A DNA stretch of 64,000 nucleotides from Blastocladiella emersonii ATCC 22665 (taxonomy: Eukaryota > Blastocladiomycota > Blastocladiomycetes > Blastocladiales > Blastocladiaceae), in assembly GCA_025594325.1 (NCBI GenBank), contig JANHCV010000015.1, positions 62,001-126,000 of the forward strand. Direction: 5' to 3'. Made by a program: the position numbers and the translations under genes. A model generated the notes under the pieces. That model did not search any database. It was not told the origin of the DNA and worked only from the letters and a program-made list of their open reading frames with translations. Positions within the stretch are counted from its first letter, which is position 1; the number at the start of each line of letters is the position of its first letter. Below are positions 10,408 to 21,847 of the stretch, one piece after another.

Positions 10408-12115
10408 GGTTGTCGATGCGTAGTACAGGTGGCGAGAGGGGGTGTTGCCGCAACCGCGTTGCGGAAGGGGAAAAAAGAGAAGAAAGGCTGCACGAGCGCC
10501 GAGACCCTTCCGGTGCACCGAAAGCTCCAAAGCCGCGGCGGCGCAGCAACCGCTCACGCGACGCGCGCGCCACTCCTGTCCCTGCGTCAACAAGCCGGCC
10601 AAGGTCGCCAACCGCGAGGTTGCCGCCGCCACGCTGCCCTTGCCGCTGGTCAAAAAGTGTCCTCGGCCACACACCGCCGTGGGGAATCGGCAGTGTCCAC
10701 CAGAAACCTGTTCCCCGTTCCTCGCCCCTCCCCTTCCCTCCGTCAACAAGTCGCTGGTCACCGCGCCCAACCTCCCACGCCCACTGCCCTCGCCCACTGC
10801 CCTCGTCCACCCCTCGTCCAACATCCCTCGACCTCTCCCACCTTCAACTCGATGGCCTTCGTCCGTGTGGCAGGCGACTCCGCACGGACGAGCAGCGTCG
10901 CCGAGTCCCCAAAGCAACGTGGCAACGTGGCTGGCTGGCTGCTCACGTTGTCTATCATTGCTAGCTTATGCGGACCGAACGAGATGAGGAAAGCTTATGC
11001 TGGCACCAGGCATACACGCAACCATGGTGAAAATTCGTCTGTGGCTCCTGATCGTTCGGCTCGACGTTGTCGCGCATATTTTGCTACTTTGGCCATCCGG
11101 GAGCGAGTTCGCGCGCAACACATCGTCCCGAGCACTGTGCGCGCGTCCTTGAACGGTTATGCGGTCGAAGGTGTCGACCGGCGAGAGGGCATGAGATGGA
11201 GTACATTGGTCGAGAGGAAGCTGCCTGAGCGTGCGGGGATTGTACGCGACCAACGAGTTCGGACGGGTCGAACGAGCGATCTTGCTATAGCGACCGGTTG
11301 AGTGAGCAGTGCGGGACGCAGCTAGCGTGATAAAGCAGCAACTTGAACACGACGAGCATGTCAACCGAAGAGTGTAGCTCTTAGCCATCGGCCGTGGACC
11401 CGCGCTCGAGAAAGAGCGCCGCGCCGGTGGCGGCCAAAGAGCGTCAACCGGTTAGACGCGTGCGCCGAGACGCAGCGACCGACCGGTAGGACGATCTTGG
11501 GCGCTAATTTACCTCAACGACCGTGAAAGATACGAGGCCGGCAAGGTGATAAAACGCCCGAGAGAGAGCAAGTATGCGCTGGCCGCGCGGCGCGGTTTTG
11601 AGGCGACCACGACCGCGGCGCACGTGCAACGTTGCCAGGCCGCAGAAGCGATGGCGATCGTTCGGTGCACCTTTGAGCGAAGCGGGAACCTGTACCTTTC
11701 ATGATGTTCAACCGTAGTATTTAGTTGACGGAGCGAGCCCCTCAAGCGCGACGCTAGATCGCGAGCCAGGTTGGAGATCGCTTCGGAAGGGCCGCCAGAA
11801 TCAGGCTCACGCGCTGAAGCCGCAGCGTGTCACACGGTGGCCACGCGAGCCCGTTGCGACAAGTCTCCATACGATTACATTGCGGTGGTACGAGTGGGAT
11901 AACCTCGTAGGAGTCAGCGGCGGCGGCCTGCTCGGCGAGGCGGAAATGCGCGTCACTCCGATTCCACGTGCCGCATGCGAGACGCGATTGTCTCGCAAGA
12001 ACGCCACACGGCGACGCCGCACTCCGAGTCGTGCGCATACATTTGAACCTTTCGCACGCAAAAGGCTGGGCGCACGACCTTCTTCTTTGCCTGCTCCCCG
12101 TCAGTTGCCTACACA
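10408..12115. other. 1.7-kb intergenic region, no gene seen
   Basis: It lies between the divergent uridine kinase gene and the frame-disrupted low-complexity gene. I find no conserved protein motif, tRNA-like cloverleaf or repeat. A pyrimidine-rich stretch (about 10720-10850) is compatible with the URK1 promoter. Composition becomes less GC-extreme from about 10960. A decayed gene cannot be excluded. Confidence 0.45.
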
Positions 12116-13664
12116 ATGGAGACTCTGGACGAACCAAGCGTCGCCCTGCCCGGCTCCTTTGAAGTCGCTGCTGCTCCAGCAATCCCGGCTCTAGCACCCC
12201 TTGTTGCCGACGATGCAGCGTCCACGGTCACTTTGCCCGAGAGCGCTGCTGCTTCGCTCGCGCAACGGGCTCCACCCGCTGAACCTACTGTACCTGCTGC
12301 GGCTGTCCCGCCCGCTCAACCAACCGCATCGGTGGCGACGAACATTCCACCTCAACCAATTCCTGTTACAAAATTCCACCTCAACCAACTCCTGCTCCAA
12401 AGGCTCCAGCGACGTCAACGGCACCAACTGGAGCAGTTGCGGCTGCTCGGCCGCCAACGTCCTTTGCTGCGCGTCCAGCAACTCGCGCTCACGTCCTCGC
12501 GAACCCGCTCCGCGTGGTCCAGCCGCCCGCGACCGTCGTTCGCGCTCAGGTCAAGCCGGACAACGTGGTGCTGGCGAGTACTTACGACATGCGCCGCCTC
12601 GACCGCGCCACGATAGACCTCGCCGCTCGCCTGAAGTTCATACCAAAACAATTGCAGCAGTACGGGCTCAAGGCGCTGGTCGGCCGTCTAGAGGACATGT
12701 CTACGCTCGCGACGGGCAAAAAGTATAACCGAAGCCTCGAACACAAGTACCCGGAGCGCGAGGCTCGGTACAACGGGGCGCCCTGGGTCAAGGACTTTGT
12801 GATCAAGCACGAGCCGCTGGCCAAGCTGCCCAAGGTGCCGGCGTCTGCACTCGAAATCGAGAATGCGCAGCTCAAGAAGCGGAACGCGGCGCGCTTCAGG
12901 AAGCGTACGCCGCCATGTACGTGCTGCAGAAGGCGAGCAGTAATCTGGCGAGCCCACTTTTCGCGCAGGTCGCGACATCAACTCTGGAGCGTGCAACGGC
13001 GGCGGCCATGGCACGGCCAGTACCAGCTACGGTTAACAAACCTGCTGCTCCTGCGGCCAAGAAGTCGAATGCGCGTCCAGCTGTCGTTTCCTCTGTTCCA
13101 GCGCCAGCGGTTGCTGCAGCTCCCGTGGTATCTTCCGCCGCGAAGGCTGCCGCCCAGCCCGCTCATGATGCTCTGGAGAAAGCGCAGCCCACGGCGTGCG
13201 ACGCGTCAGTTCCACGCGACACGATCCCTTTGGCTTCAGAGTCGGCTCAAAACTCGCCGAACGAATGCTCTGAGCCAGCGCTTTTGATCGCCATTGGTGC
13301 CGTGTCGCCGCCCGCCACGACTGCGCCAAACCCGACTCCAGCAGCTTGCATCGCTCCGCTGTTTGCTGATCCAGTCGTCGAAAGCTCGGTTCCGACTCGG
13401 GACGCGTCTGTGGCGATTAAAAAGGAACCTTCGACGCTACCCGCCCTATCAACGTTCACATCGGCGCCTGGTAGTCCGTGGGCATCGTACGTAGGGTTGT
13501 TCCGCACTGCAGGACCACTGGCGTCTATACTGGCCGCCAATACCTGCGCTCCATCGGCCTCGAGTGAAAAGTCTGCCGACCCATCTACGGTCTTGGTCGA
13601 CGCAGTTAAGCTGGACGTGAATCTTGAGTGGCTGACCAAGGAATGGGGTCTGAGCTTCCAATAA
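12116..13664 (+). pseudogene. frame-disrupted copy of an unrecognised coiled-coil/low-complexity family
   Basis: Function unknown. Three frames must be joined: 12116-about 12364, about 12403-12890, then about 12895-13664. The joined protein is collinear with the intact gene at 15886-17598. It has an Ala/Pro-rich N-terminus, then core VKPDNVVLASTYDMRRLDR and LVGRLEDMSTLATGKKYNR, a short coiled coil (ALEIENAQLKKRN), another low-complexity stretch, and the shared C-terminal tail VNLEWLTKEWGL. The first change lies in an imperfect direct repeat (ATTCCACCTCAACCAA twice, near 12344 and 12374). It could be a 38-nt intron (12365-12402), but the ends are not of the GTACGY type used elsewhere. The second, near gcggcgcgctt (about 12887-12897), has no GT and looks like a 2-nt insertion. 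Either a decaying copy or assembly error. Confidence 0.55.
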
Positions 13665-13907
13665 ACCTCTGTCCTGTTCGAACTGCGTTTAAACCCATAC
13701 GTTGAGCTGCTCACTTTCTCGAGCGACGGTGCTACGCGTGAGTTCATGAGCGTGAGCCACTGGTTGATGGGTTGATGTGGTGCGAGACATCTGCGAGACA
13801 ATAAACGCGTCGACGTGATAAGTCACGGCCGGATCGCGTGATGATATCCGACGGCACAAGCCAGCCGCAGCGCTCGCGGCTACCTCTCCCGCCCCTCACC
13901 ACTACAC

Positions 13908-15753
13908 ATGAATCAAATGGATCTATCGACGAGCGACTCTATGCAACAGCCCTTGCATCAACGTTTATCGCCAGAACTATGGCTCACAGTCCTCTTGCAC
14001 CTCGCGGAGATTGGCGGGGCGAGCGACGTGGCCGCCGTCATGCGCACGAACCGCATGCTCCACGCTCTTGCGCGTGACGAGCGCGTTGCACACGCGCTCT
14101 GTCTTGCGTTCAACAAGCAGCTTGCACTCGATATGCACGGTCGCCCGCCACGCCTGGGCGAGCTGCCGATTTCGTGGTGGGCCGTTGTTCGCGACCAGGC
14201 TCTGGTCCACCGCACCTGGGCTCGCGGAGCATACACCGTCACACAACTTGACTTTGCGGCCCCGAGCGACCCGACTGACAAAGCCGATTTCTACGATTGG
14301 GTTCTTGCTGACAAGTCGTTCCTCGTCGCATTTGCTTTCCGAAGCCGCGACGAAGGCTACCGCGGACCGGCATCTATGACGGCCGAGTCTACCTTCGCCT
14401 TTGAAAGCTATGCCTGCGCCCACGTTCTTTCCTTACCATCCCTCGATCCCAGTCGCTACGTTGCGGTTCCCTGGTCTTAACCTCGCAGCTGAACTCGGTG
14501 ATGAGGGCTACGAATTTGAGCCGCTGCTGCTTGACTCGCCTCGATGCCGGTTCCTGGTCGCTGTAACTCCGATGCTCGCCGCAGACATGTCCTCGACCAT
14601 TGTCTGGTGGTACTGGAATCGCAGCGAGGACGACGCCATTGTCGAGGCACGAAAGTACACTCCCTCACGTACAAGTTCGTATCAATGGCCTGGTGCTTGA
14701 GGGAAGCGGTAACTGACTGCGAGCGAGAATAATGGTGTAGGCTCCAAGGCGTTCTTCGTAGATGACAATGCGCTTGTTCTCATCTACCAAGAGGCAGATA
14801 CCAACCATCCGGTGTTTGAAATCCTGGATCCGATTACTCTCGGCTGCACCTCGCGCACGGTTGTTCCGCGCGAATGCGACTACACAGTCCGCCTTGCTCC
14901 GCTCAGCCCGGACATGATTGCGCTAATCCCTCCGGATGGACCCATCGCGCTGTACTCGGTGACGAAGCAAGCGATCGTCGAGGAGCCTCAACTCATCGAC
15001 GGCATCGATCTTATGGGACTTGACCCTCGGCCTTGGTATCGTCCATCGCTTCACACGGAGACCAGCTTGATCCGAGCGTCCTGTACCGCACCGCTTGCTC
15101 AGCGTCGATGGCAGCATTTAGTGGTGGACGGCTTTCACTCGGACACGCCAGACGGAGCTCGGATTACACGTGCTGTTCGCACGCTTCCATCCACACCCAC
15201 TTGTACAGCAAGCGATGACCGCTCGGACTCGACTGCTGGAAGGACGCTGGTTTCCTTTATGCACCCGCACAGCGTCGAAGCGTCCCTCGTTGGCTACCAT
15301 CTCTCTATCACGCTTTCCATGCAGAATGAGCTTCATGTCACCGATCTCAGGTCGGGGACCTCGCTCGCGACGCTGATCAAGCTTGACTCTCTCCCTTCTC
15401 ACTTCCTGCAGACTGACGGTACAGCCATCCGCCCGTTGCCAACGCGAACAGCGGACGAACTTATACACGCTTGGCGCTCGTCAGAGGCTCGAAACGCGCA
15501 CAACGCGTCGCTGAGGCATGTCACCCGGTCCGAAGCTCGGGGCGCGGCACCGCTTGTCATGACCCATCATTCGATGGCCGCGAACGGGCTCTCGCGGTAT
15601 CTCAGTGAATTCAGTGGCTCAATCGTCGAAATCGAGCTCACCAAAATGCTCAGCTACGATTCGTTCGAGCTTTACTGGCTTGGGGATCGCTACGACAAGC
15701 TGGTCGCGTACCGCGGACCGTACCTGTACCTGCTCCAGGCGCTTGAGAAGTGA
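13908..15753 (+). CDS. F-box-like protein of unknown function
   Basis: The N-terminus resembles an F-box: LSPELWLTVLLHL followed by DVAAVMRTNRMLHALARDE (residues about 20-60). The remainder is unrecognised, with aromatic/beta-rich stretches (SFLVAFAFRSRDEGY, STIVWWYWNRSEDD, YLGD-like end). A clear intron lies at 14669-14740 (GTACAA...TAG, 72 nt, phase 1). Near 14452-14488 the frame changes once: either a 37-nt intron (GTCGCT...CAG, with CTTAAC as branch site) or a frameshift. With both introns the product is 578 residues. F-box proteins are usually SCF ubiquitin-ligase adaptors, but no substrate-binding domain is identified. The gene sits between two inverted paralogs of another family. Confidence 0.55.
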
Positions 15754-15885
15754 TCCCGCATTTGTGAATATACTCTGCCTTCACCTCGTTAACGAGTCTC
15801 GCGAAGCGTTGCTGCCACCGTGTCCACGACCACGCTCGACGGAGCTCTTCGCAATCCCAGTTTTGACGCACATGGAAGTATATAT

Positions 15886-17598
15886 TCAGAGCTTCAGACC
15901 CCACTCCATCGCGAGCCACTCGAGGTTGACGCCCGTGTCCGCCGCGGTGCTAGTGGTGGCCGCGGCCGCGGACGACTTGGGCGTCGTCGATACCCGGTTG
16001 CGGACCTTGTCGTTGGACTGTGCGGCTGAGGCTCCCGCAGCGCCCGTCGCCGTGGTCACGTATCCCGGCGTAGATGTGACAGCAGATACGGATACAGTCG
16101 GGGCGCGGTCAATAGATGTCGACGAGCCATTTGTCGTCGCGGGGAGCGATGAGGTGGGCGAGACCGGCGTCGCGCGCACGTCCTGCGCGGGATCCGAGGT
16201 CTTGGCGAGCGGGAGGCTGGTGTTGGAAGCGGAACGAGAGAGAGCAGGATGGCCCGACGCCATGGGAACGACCGAAGTAGTGGCGGGCGGCGTCATGACC
16301 TGGGCCGGGGTCTTGGTGACCGTGCCTGACGTCGCGGCCATCGTCACAGTCGTAGCGACTGGCGCTGCGGTACTCGGTGGTGGCGACTTGGCCGCGGCGA
16401 GCGACGAGGCGGGCGAGGACGGCGTCTCGGGCACGTCCTTCGCGGGATCGGACGGCTTGGCAATCGGGAGGTTGGTATTGGAAGCGGTACAACGAAGACC
16501 GGGAGCGCTTGATACCACGGGAGCGACCGACGTGGTGGCGGGCGGCGTGATGGCCATGGCCTTGGCCGACGTCGCGGCCGTCGTCACAGCCGCAGCGGCC
16601 GGCGCAGCGGCACTCGGTGGCGATGCCTTGACCGGGAGGCCTGGGACCGCAGCCGTCGCGCGTGGAGCTGCACCCGCCGTCGGCTTGACCACGCCTGCCC
16701 CCGCCGCCGCCGCGAGAATGTTCTGGATGGCCTCGTTCCGCGTCACGTACATCTCGTTCACCTTCTGGAGCTCGGCGACCTGCTTGCCGAGCTTGCCGAT
16801 AACGTTGTCCTTGATCCGCGCAAACTCGTGGAACTCGGGCGTGAGGTAGTACGGCATGCCGCGCTCGAGGTACCGGTCGTACTTCTTGGACGTGACGAGC
16901 GGCACCATGGCCTCGAGCCGGTCGACGAGCTCGCGCACGTTGCCGCGTTGCGCAGGCATGGCGCCAAAGTTGAGGTGCGCGGCGAGGTCGCGCGTCACGC
17001 GCTCGAGGCGGCGGATCTCGTACGTGCTCGTCAGGACGAGGTGCTCGGGCTTGACCTCGGCGCGCGCGACGGCCGACGGCGCGCGGACCGCGCGGAGCGG
17101 TTGCGCGGGAGTGTGCGTGCGAGGCGGCGGGCGCTTGGTGAAGAGGGCCGGCGCAGGAGAGGCCGCGGCGGCGACGACGGGGGCGGGAGCAGCTGGAACT
17201 GGAATCGGGGAGGCAGGTGCGGCCGCGGCCGGAGCAGCAGACGTACTTGGTGAGGAAACAGGACCGGTCGCCACAGAAGTCGTCACGACGGGGCTCGGAT
17301 CGGGCGTAGTCGACGCGGCGGTGACGAGGACCGAGTCCTTTTGCAGGACAGGCTCGGTCGCATCGGAGGTCGACGCGTCGGGGCTCGACGGGGCGAACGT
17401 GCTCGAGACGGTGGTATCAGGGACCGACTTGTTTGGCGGAACAGGCTTTGCCGGGGCAGGAACCGCCGCGTCAGGGTTCGACGGGGCGGGCGCAGTCGAG
17501 ACAGCGGCTTCGAGAGCCGGGCTCTTCGGCAGAACAGGGCCAGCAGAGACAGGTGCCGCCGCGACGGGGTTCGGCGAGGCAGCGCTGGTCTCGGCCAT
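15886..17598 (-). CDS. unrecognised low-complexity/coiled-coil protein (intact paralog)
   Basis: Single exon, 570 residues, ATG in a gccATGG context (gene sense). The N-terminal about 190 residues are Ala/Pro/Ser/Thr-rich. Next comes a charged helical core of about 110 residues: VKPEHLVLTSTYEIRRLER, LVDRLEAMVPLVTSKKYDRYLER, then a heptad-like VIGKLGKQVAELQKVNEMYV. A second low-complexity section contains a tandem duplication of about 85 residues, and the protein ends VNLEWLAMEWGL. Core and tail are shared with the disrupted gene at 12116-13664 on the opposite strand, so this is a small family. No signal peptide or membrane segment. Function unknown. Confidence 0.7.
   Translation of the reverse strand: MAETSAASPNPVAAAPVSAGPVLPKSPALEAAVSTAPAPSNPDAAVPAPAKPVPPNKSVPDTTVSSTFAPSSPDASTSDATEPVLQKDSVLVTAASTTPDPSPVVTTSVATGPVSSPSTSAAPAAAAPASPIPVPAAPAPVVAAAASPAPALFTKRPPPRTHTPAQPLRAVRAPSAVARAEVKPEHLVLTSTYEIRRLERVTRDLAAHLNFGAMPAQRGNVRELVDRLEAMVPLVTSKKYDRYLERGMPYYLTPEFHEFARIKDNVIGKLGKQVAELQKVNEMYVTRNEAIQNILAAAAGAGVVKPTAGAAPRATAAVPGLPVKASPPSAAAPAAAAVTTAATSAKAMAITPPATTSVAPVVSSAPGLRCTASNTNLPIAKPSDPAKDVPETPSSPASSLAAAKSPPPSTAAPVATTVTMAATSGTVTKTPAQVMTPPATTSVVPMASGHPALSRSASNTSLPLAKTSDPAQDVRATPVSPTSSLPATTNGSSTSIDRAPTVSVSAVTSTPGYVTTATGAAGASAAQSNDKVRNRVSTTPKSSAAAATTSTAADTGVNLEWLAMEWGLKL
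16144..16650. repeat. tandem duplication of about 255 bp inside the 15886-17598 gene
   Basis: Two diverged direct copies start at 16144 (gagcgatgaggtgggcgag) and 16399 (gagcgacgaggcgggcgag), a period of about 255 bp or 85 codons, so the frame is kept. Each copy encodes a Pro/Ala/Thr-rich unit with the shared core SxSNTxLPxAKxSDPAxDV. Confidence 0.75.
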
Positions 17599-18265
17599 GG
17601 TGACGAGTTGCGTTCGAGTGTGCGTTTTGACGAGGTTTGGACTAGCGTGTGCGGTTTGGCGAGTTTTAGACTAACGTGTGTGTCCTCGGTTGGTTGCATC
17701 TAGTCCCGGAGAGAGTATACATGGTGTGTCCGGCCGGTTCGGGGGTGGTGCAAGCGTGAAAGTGTGGCGCCGCGCTGGGCGCCGCGGTTGCGAGACAAAC
17801 GCGTCTCGCAGCGGGCACGTGGGTTCGGGATGACGCGAAACCACGTCATCTCTCGCGCCCGTCACCTCGCGTTCAACGATTCCATGACCATGGACAGCAT
17901 GACACGTTTCTCGATACATCGTTGATGGTGGTAATGATCCCGCTCAGGGTGCTCCGGGGCGGGCAGCGCACCCTTGCGGAAGCGTTGATGCGACGTTGAT
18001 CGTGCCGCGCGGGCGGCTTCAATCGCGTCGCTTTTCGAAGGTACGGCTGATATCCCGATTCTCTGTTGGTAGCGGATGCCGTCCATGGCACTCACTCGGA
18101 AGCCGACCTAAGGCTGTTGACACGTCGACGCGACGTTGACCGCGCCACGGGGTGGCGCAGCTCGCGCTCCACCAGACGACGGCCGTGTCCAAGTAACGAA
18201 AAACGTGCATATGAATGGTGTACAAGACGACGAGGGCAACAAAAAGACCGCGCGATGCGATGCGA
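17599..18265. other. intergenic, no gene seen
   Basis: It lies between the 5' end of the 15886-17598 gene and the stop of the G-alpha gene. No coding signal. It should hold the promoter of the former (about 17599-17760) and the G-alpha 3' UTR. Confidence 0.5.
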
Positions 18266-19479
18266 TTACAGGAGGCCGACCCGTCGGAGGTTGTCCTGGA
18301 TACAGATGTCGTTGACTGCGGCCATGACGAATTTGACCTGCGTCGTGTCCGTGGCGCTGCGAGCTGCTCGTTAGTCCAGATCCCGCACAGCAAAGAGCCA
18401 GAGGAGAAGCGTACCAGGTGTAGTGGACGTAGATCTGCTTGGACGCGGTGCGGTTGAGTGCGGTGAAGCGCTGGTAAAAGTACTCGCAGCTGGCGTCGTA
18501 GTCGCCCTCGGGGCCGGCGTAGTCGGGGAAGTGGCGGGCGAGCGGGCTGCGCTGCGACAGGAGCTTCTCCTTGAACAGGTCGATCTTGTTGAGGAACAGG
18601 ATCATGGACGTGTGCGCGAACCACCGCGAGTTGCAGATGCTGTCGAACAGGGCGAGCGCCTCCTGCATGCGGTTCTACGGGTGTGGGGCGAGGGGAACGC
18701 GGTTGAGTCTGGGCCGATTCGTGCAAGACTCCGCGAGCGATACGTACCACGCTCTCGTCCTCCATCAGGACCTGGTCGTACTCGGAGATGGCGACGAGGA
18801 AGACGATGGCGGTGACGTTCTCGAAGCAGTGGATCCACTTCTTGCGCTCGGACCGCTGGCCGCCGACGTCGAACATGCGGTAGATGAGGTCGCCGATGTG
18901 GAACGTGGTCTCGGTGATGCCCGTGGTCTTGACGCGCGACCGCAGAATGTCCTGGTCGGTGGGCATGTAGCGCGGGGCCGAGATGCGCTCGAGGGCGGCG
19001 TAGTAGTACCGGGCCGAGTCGTTGAGCTGGAACTCGGCGGACCGCTGGAGCGCGGCCTGGATGGCGCGGTCGTTCCACAGGGCGACGACGGCCTGGGCGA
19101 GGTCGCCCGGGAACGTGTCGACGTCCGCGACGCGGTTATCGTCGAGCGCCTCCTGGATGCGGGCCGCGGCGTGCTCGGACGCCTGGCCGCCGGCGAGCTG
19201 CATGCCGAGGCGCTCGGTGCACCCCGTGTACAGGGCAATCGACGACTGCAGCACGTTGGAGAAGATGATCTCGCGGAAGGCCTGGCGGTCCGCGTCCGTG
19301 TACCCGCCGCCGTGGATCAGCATCATCTGCTTGAGGATCGTCGACTTGCCACTCTCGCCCGACCCGAGCAGCAGCAGCTTGACCTCGTTGCGCGCACGCT
19401 GCGCGTCGCGCCGGAGCTGCATGTCGATGGCGTCCGACGCTGCCTTGCCACCGGCCTCGGCGGACGAGATACAGCCCAT
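18266..19479 (-). CDS. heterotrimeric G-protein alpha subunit
   Basis: Exons 19479-18748, 18674-18415 and 18356-18266 (introns 18675-18747, GTACGT...TAG; 18357-18414, GTACGC...CAG with branch site CTAAC) give 360 residues, the normal family length. N-terminal MGCISS fits N-myristoylation at Gly2 and palmitoylation at Cys3. GTPase motifs in order: GSGESGKST (P-loop), RSRVKTTGI (switch I), DVGGQRSERKKW (switch II), FLNKIDLF (NKxD) and TCATDT (rebuilt by the last splice). The C-terminus ends LRRVGLL and lacks the Cys at -4 that pertussis toxin modifies in Gi types. Role: plasma-membrane signalling below a 7TM receptor. The receptor is not in this window. Confidence 0.96.
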
Positions 19480-20413
19480 GGTGTGTCGAAGACGGGAGGA
19501 AGGCTGCGAGTGGAGAGAGGGAGGGTGGTCGGTGGCGCGCTCGTTGGTGGTGGCGCCGCGGTGGAGATTAAGAGGGAGGTTCAAGTAGCTACACGCGGGT
19601 CGAATTCGAGGCGTATCGAGGAGCGCAGATGCATAGGGCCGATGACAAGCCGGTTGGAGGAGCGAGGAAGGGAGAGCGAGCGCTGAGGTTAGGAACGCTG
19701 CCGTCGTCAAGGCTCAGCTCAGCGCAGCGGCCGAGAGTACGGGCTCAGCCACCCGACCCGTTGCGCCGTAGCGCGCGCTCAAGCACGCCGGCGAGGCGTA
19801 TGCGTAGCGCACAGCCGCGCCGACGCCGACGCCACGCCACACGCCGCCGCCGACGCGGCTGCGGCGCCAGGGAGGCGCCGTGCAATGGAGTGCAGCGGGC
19901 GCGGAAGCCCCGTCGTGCATGCATGGAGCGAGGGTCGGGTGGTCGCCATGACGTTGGAGGGTGCGTGGCCTTACCGACGAGTGCGACTTGTCCGGGAGGG
20001 ATGATGGAGCGGCCCGAGCTGGTAGTGGTGGTGGCCGAGTGAGGGTGGCGCGGGTGGAGCGCGCAGCAGCAGAGCGTTGCAGAGAGTCTCTGCAGTCTAA
20101 GGTCGTTTTTGCGTGCCGAGTGCGGTTGGTAGGGTCGGCGGCGAGGAGGAGTCGGAATCAGCAGCGGGGGCGGGCGGCGGCGTGAACGACAAGGGCGATG
20201 AGCTCTCTCCTCTCCTCTCCGCCACCGCCGCCACTCGGTGTTGCCTGTTCGTTCGCTGTTGACGCCGACCGGCCAATCAAACGCCGCCGCGGGGGAGGCG
20301 AAAATTTAATTAGGGACCGTCTCAGAGTCACGGGGGAGGCGGCTCTTCCTTCCTTCTCGCGCTGCACTGCGCCACCCTGCCTGCCCTCTTGGCCACGTCG
20401 TGAAGTCTATCTA
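19480..20413. promoter_or_regulatory. G-alpha upstream region
   Basis: No gene seen in 934 bp. It is very GC-rich up to about 20270. A CCAAT sequence occurs at 20273-20277 (plus strand) next to an AT-rich patch (aaaatttaattaggg, about 20300-20315). One of these may mark a promoter or the 3' end of the neighbouring gene. Confidence 0.4.
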
Positions 20414-21658
20414 TCAAGCAGAGGGATCGCCTTCACCGTCACCACACCGCGGCGCGATCTGGCTCAGGACGGCCGTCACGGCGACGAGCTCGTCGGCCAT
20501 GACCGCGCCGATCCGGTGCATCGTCCTCACCCAGTCGCCGAACGCCGCCGCGTCGAACCCGGTGGCGGCCTGCGTAGCCAGCACGTCGAGCAGCGTGAGG
20601 AGCAGTCGGATCCGCTGGTCCTCGGCGCGCAACTCGACCCACGGTGCCTGCGCGGTGCGGTTCCACGCCTCGAGCCACGCCCGGTGGTTGGCCGCGAGCG
20701 ACACGTCCTGGTCGTCGGCGAGGAGCGTCGCAGCCGGCGCGTACTGCCAGTCGGCGGCAAGGCTCGCGGTCGTCGGCCGCGGCGCCCACGTCACGGCGTG
20801 CACGAGGTCGCCGGCGTGCGTCACGCGCCCGACGAGCGGCGGCGGTGGGAAGACGGTGGTGGGCGGCGGGGTGGCCGTGTCGAGCGTCAGGTGCACTACG
20901 AGCCATTGGCCGTGCATGACCTACCCTCGGCGGACGACGAGTGTGAGCGCGCGTTCCTCGATAGAGCACCACATCGAAACGTACCACAATCCGCGGCTGC
21001 ACCATCGCGTGCGCACACACGGCGTGCTGGACGAACCGGCCGAGACACCACGCGGCGCCCGTCCGCCACCCGCACTGCGGGCACTGCACCTCGCGCGTGA
21101 GGTAGCACCCGTCGATCGCCCGCTGCTTACCATTAGCGTGCCATCGGACCACGAGCATCCCGAGGAACGGGTCCGCCGACGACGGTTGCGCGGCCGGATT
21201 CGCGGCGCTCCACGTCCGCGGCCAGTCACCGCCAGTCCCGAGCGGGATCGCGAGCCGGCGCACGAGCCACGGGACGGCGGGGCCCGCGAAACACTCGCAC
21301 GGCGCGAGCGGGTGCGTTGTGACGGCCGGGGAGCATACGGCTGAGAGGACCTGGGCGAGGTTTCGTCGCAGGAACGGGCACCGCGCCGCGTGCAGCGCGT
21401 CGAGCGTCGCGCGGACCGCGTGCGGGTGCCGCGCTGCGTTCACGTCGATGATCGCTTCACCCTAGCGAGGGCGCAGAGGATGAGGTCTCGGACGGGTGTG
21501 GAGGGGAGAGCCCGAGCCTGCGTACGCACGAGGGTCGCCGGGCTCGGCATGGACGACGGAGGCGTCGACGACGACGAGGACGAGAGCTGGCTCGACGACG
21601 GCCGCTTGGACCGGCGCCGCGCCGCGAGTGCGGGAGGTCGTGGCTGGATCTGATTCAT
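20414..21658 (-). CDS. unrecognised Cys-containing protein
   Basis: Proposed exons 21658-21526, 21433-20985 and 20920-20414 give about 362 residues. Intron 2 (20921-20984, GTACGT...TAG, phase 0) is clear. Intron 1 (21434-21525, GTACGC...CAG, 92 nt, phase 1) is the only choice that links an ATG (MNQIQPRPPA) to the body in frame, and it is less certain. The N-terminus is Ser/Arg-rich. The middle has CECF, then CPQCGW and later Cys/His residues (AWC, HAVCAHA), which could bind zinc but match no family I know. The C-terminal part has a helical stretch (RLLLTLLDVLATQAA). No signal peptide. Function unknown. Confidence 0.55.
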
Positions 21659-21847
21659 GGCCGTGTGGTTCGTTGCATGTGGATTTCTCGAGTGGGAGAG
21701 AGGGCGGCGATGCACAGTGACTTGGAGCGGACTCGTGCCCCGTCACCGAGCAGAGTTGCGCGCGCGCGGCCTTCAAGTCGTCGTCGCGTCTCTTCCCTCC
21801 CTCTCCTCGCCCCCAACCACCCACCGATCCGCTACGAATCACATAAC

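Noticed and set aside
10408-12115. tRNA or other small RNA gene in the 1.7-kb gap
   Set aside because: I found no A/B-box pair or T-loop GTTCRANYC in a plausible arrangement; a covariance search would be needed to settle it.
12365-12402. 38-nt intron in the 12116 gene
   Set aside because: Donor GTTACA and length differ from every confident intron here; kept only as an alternative to a frameshift.
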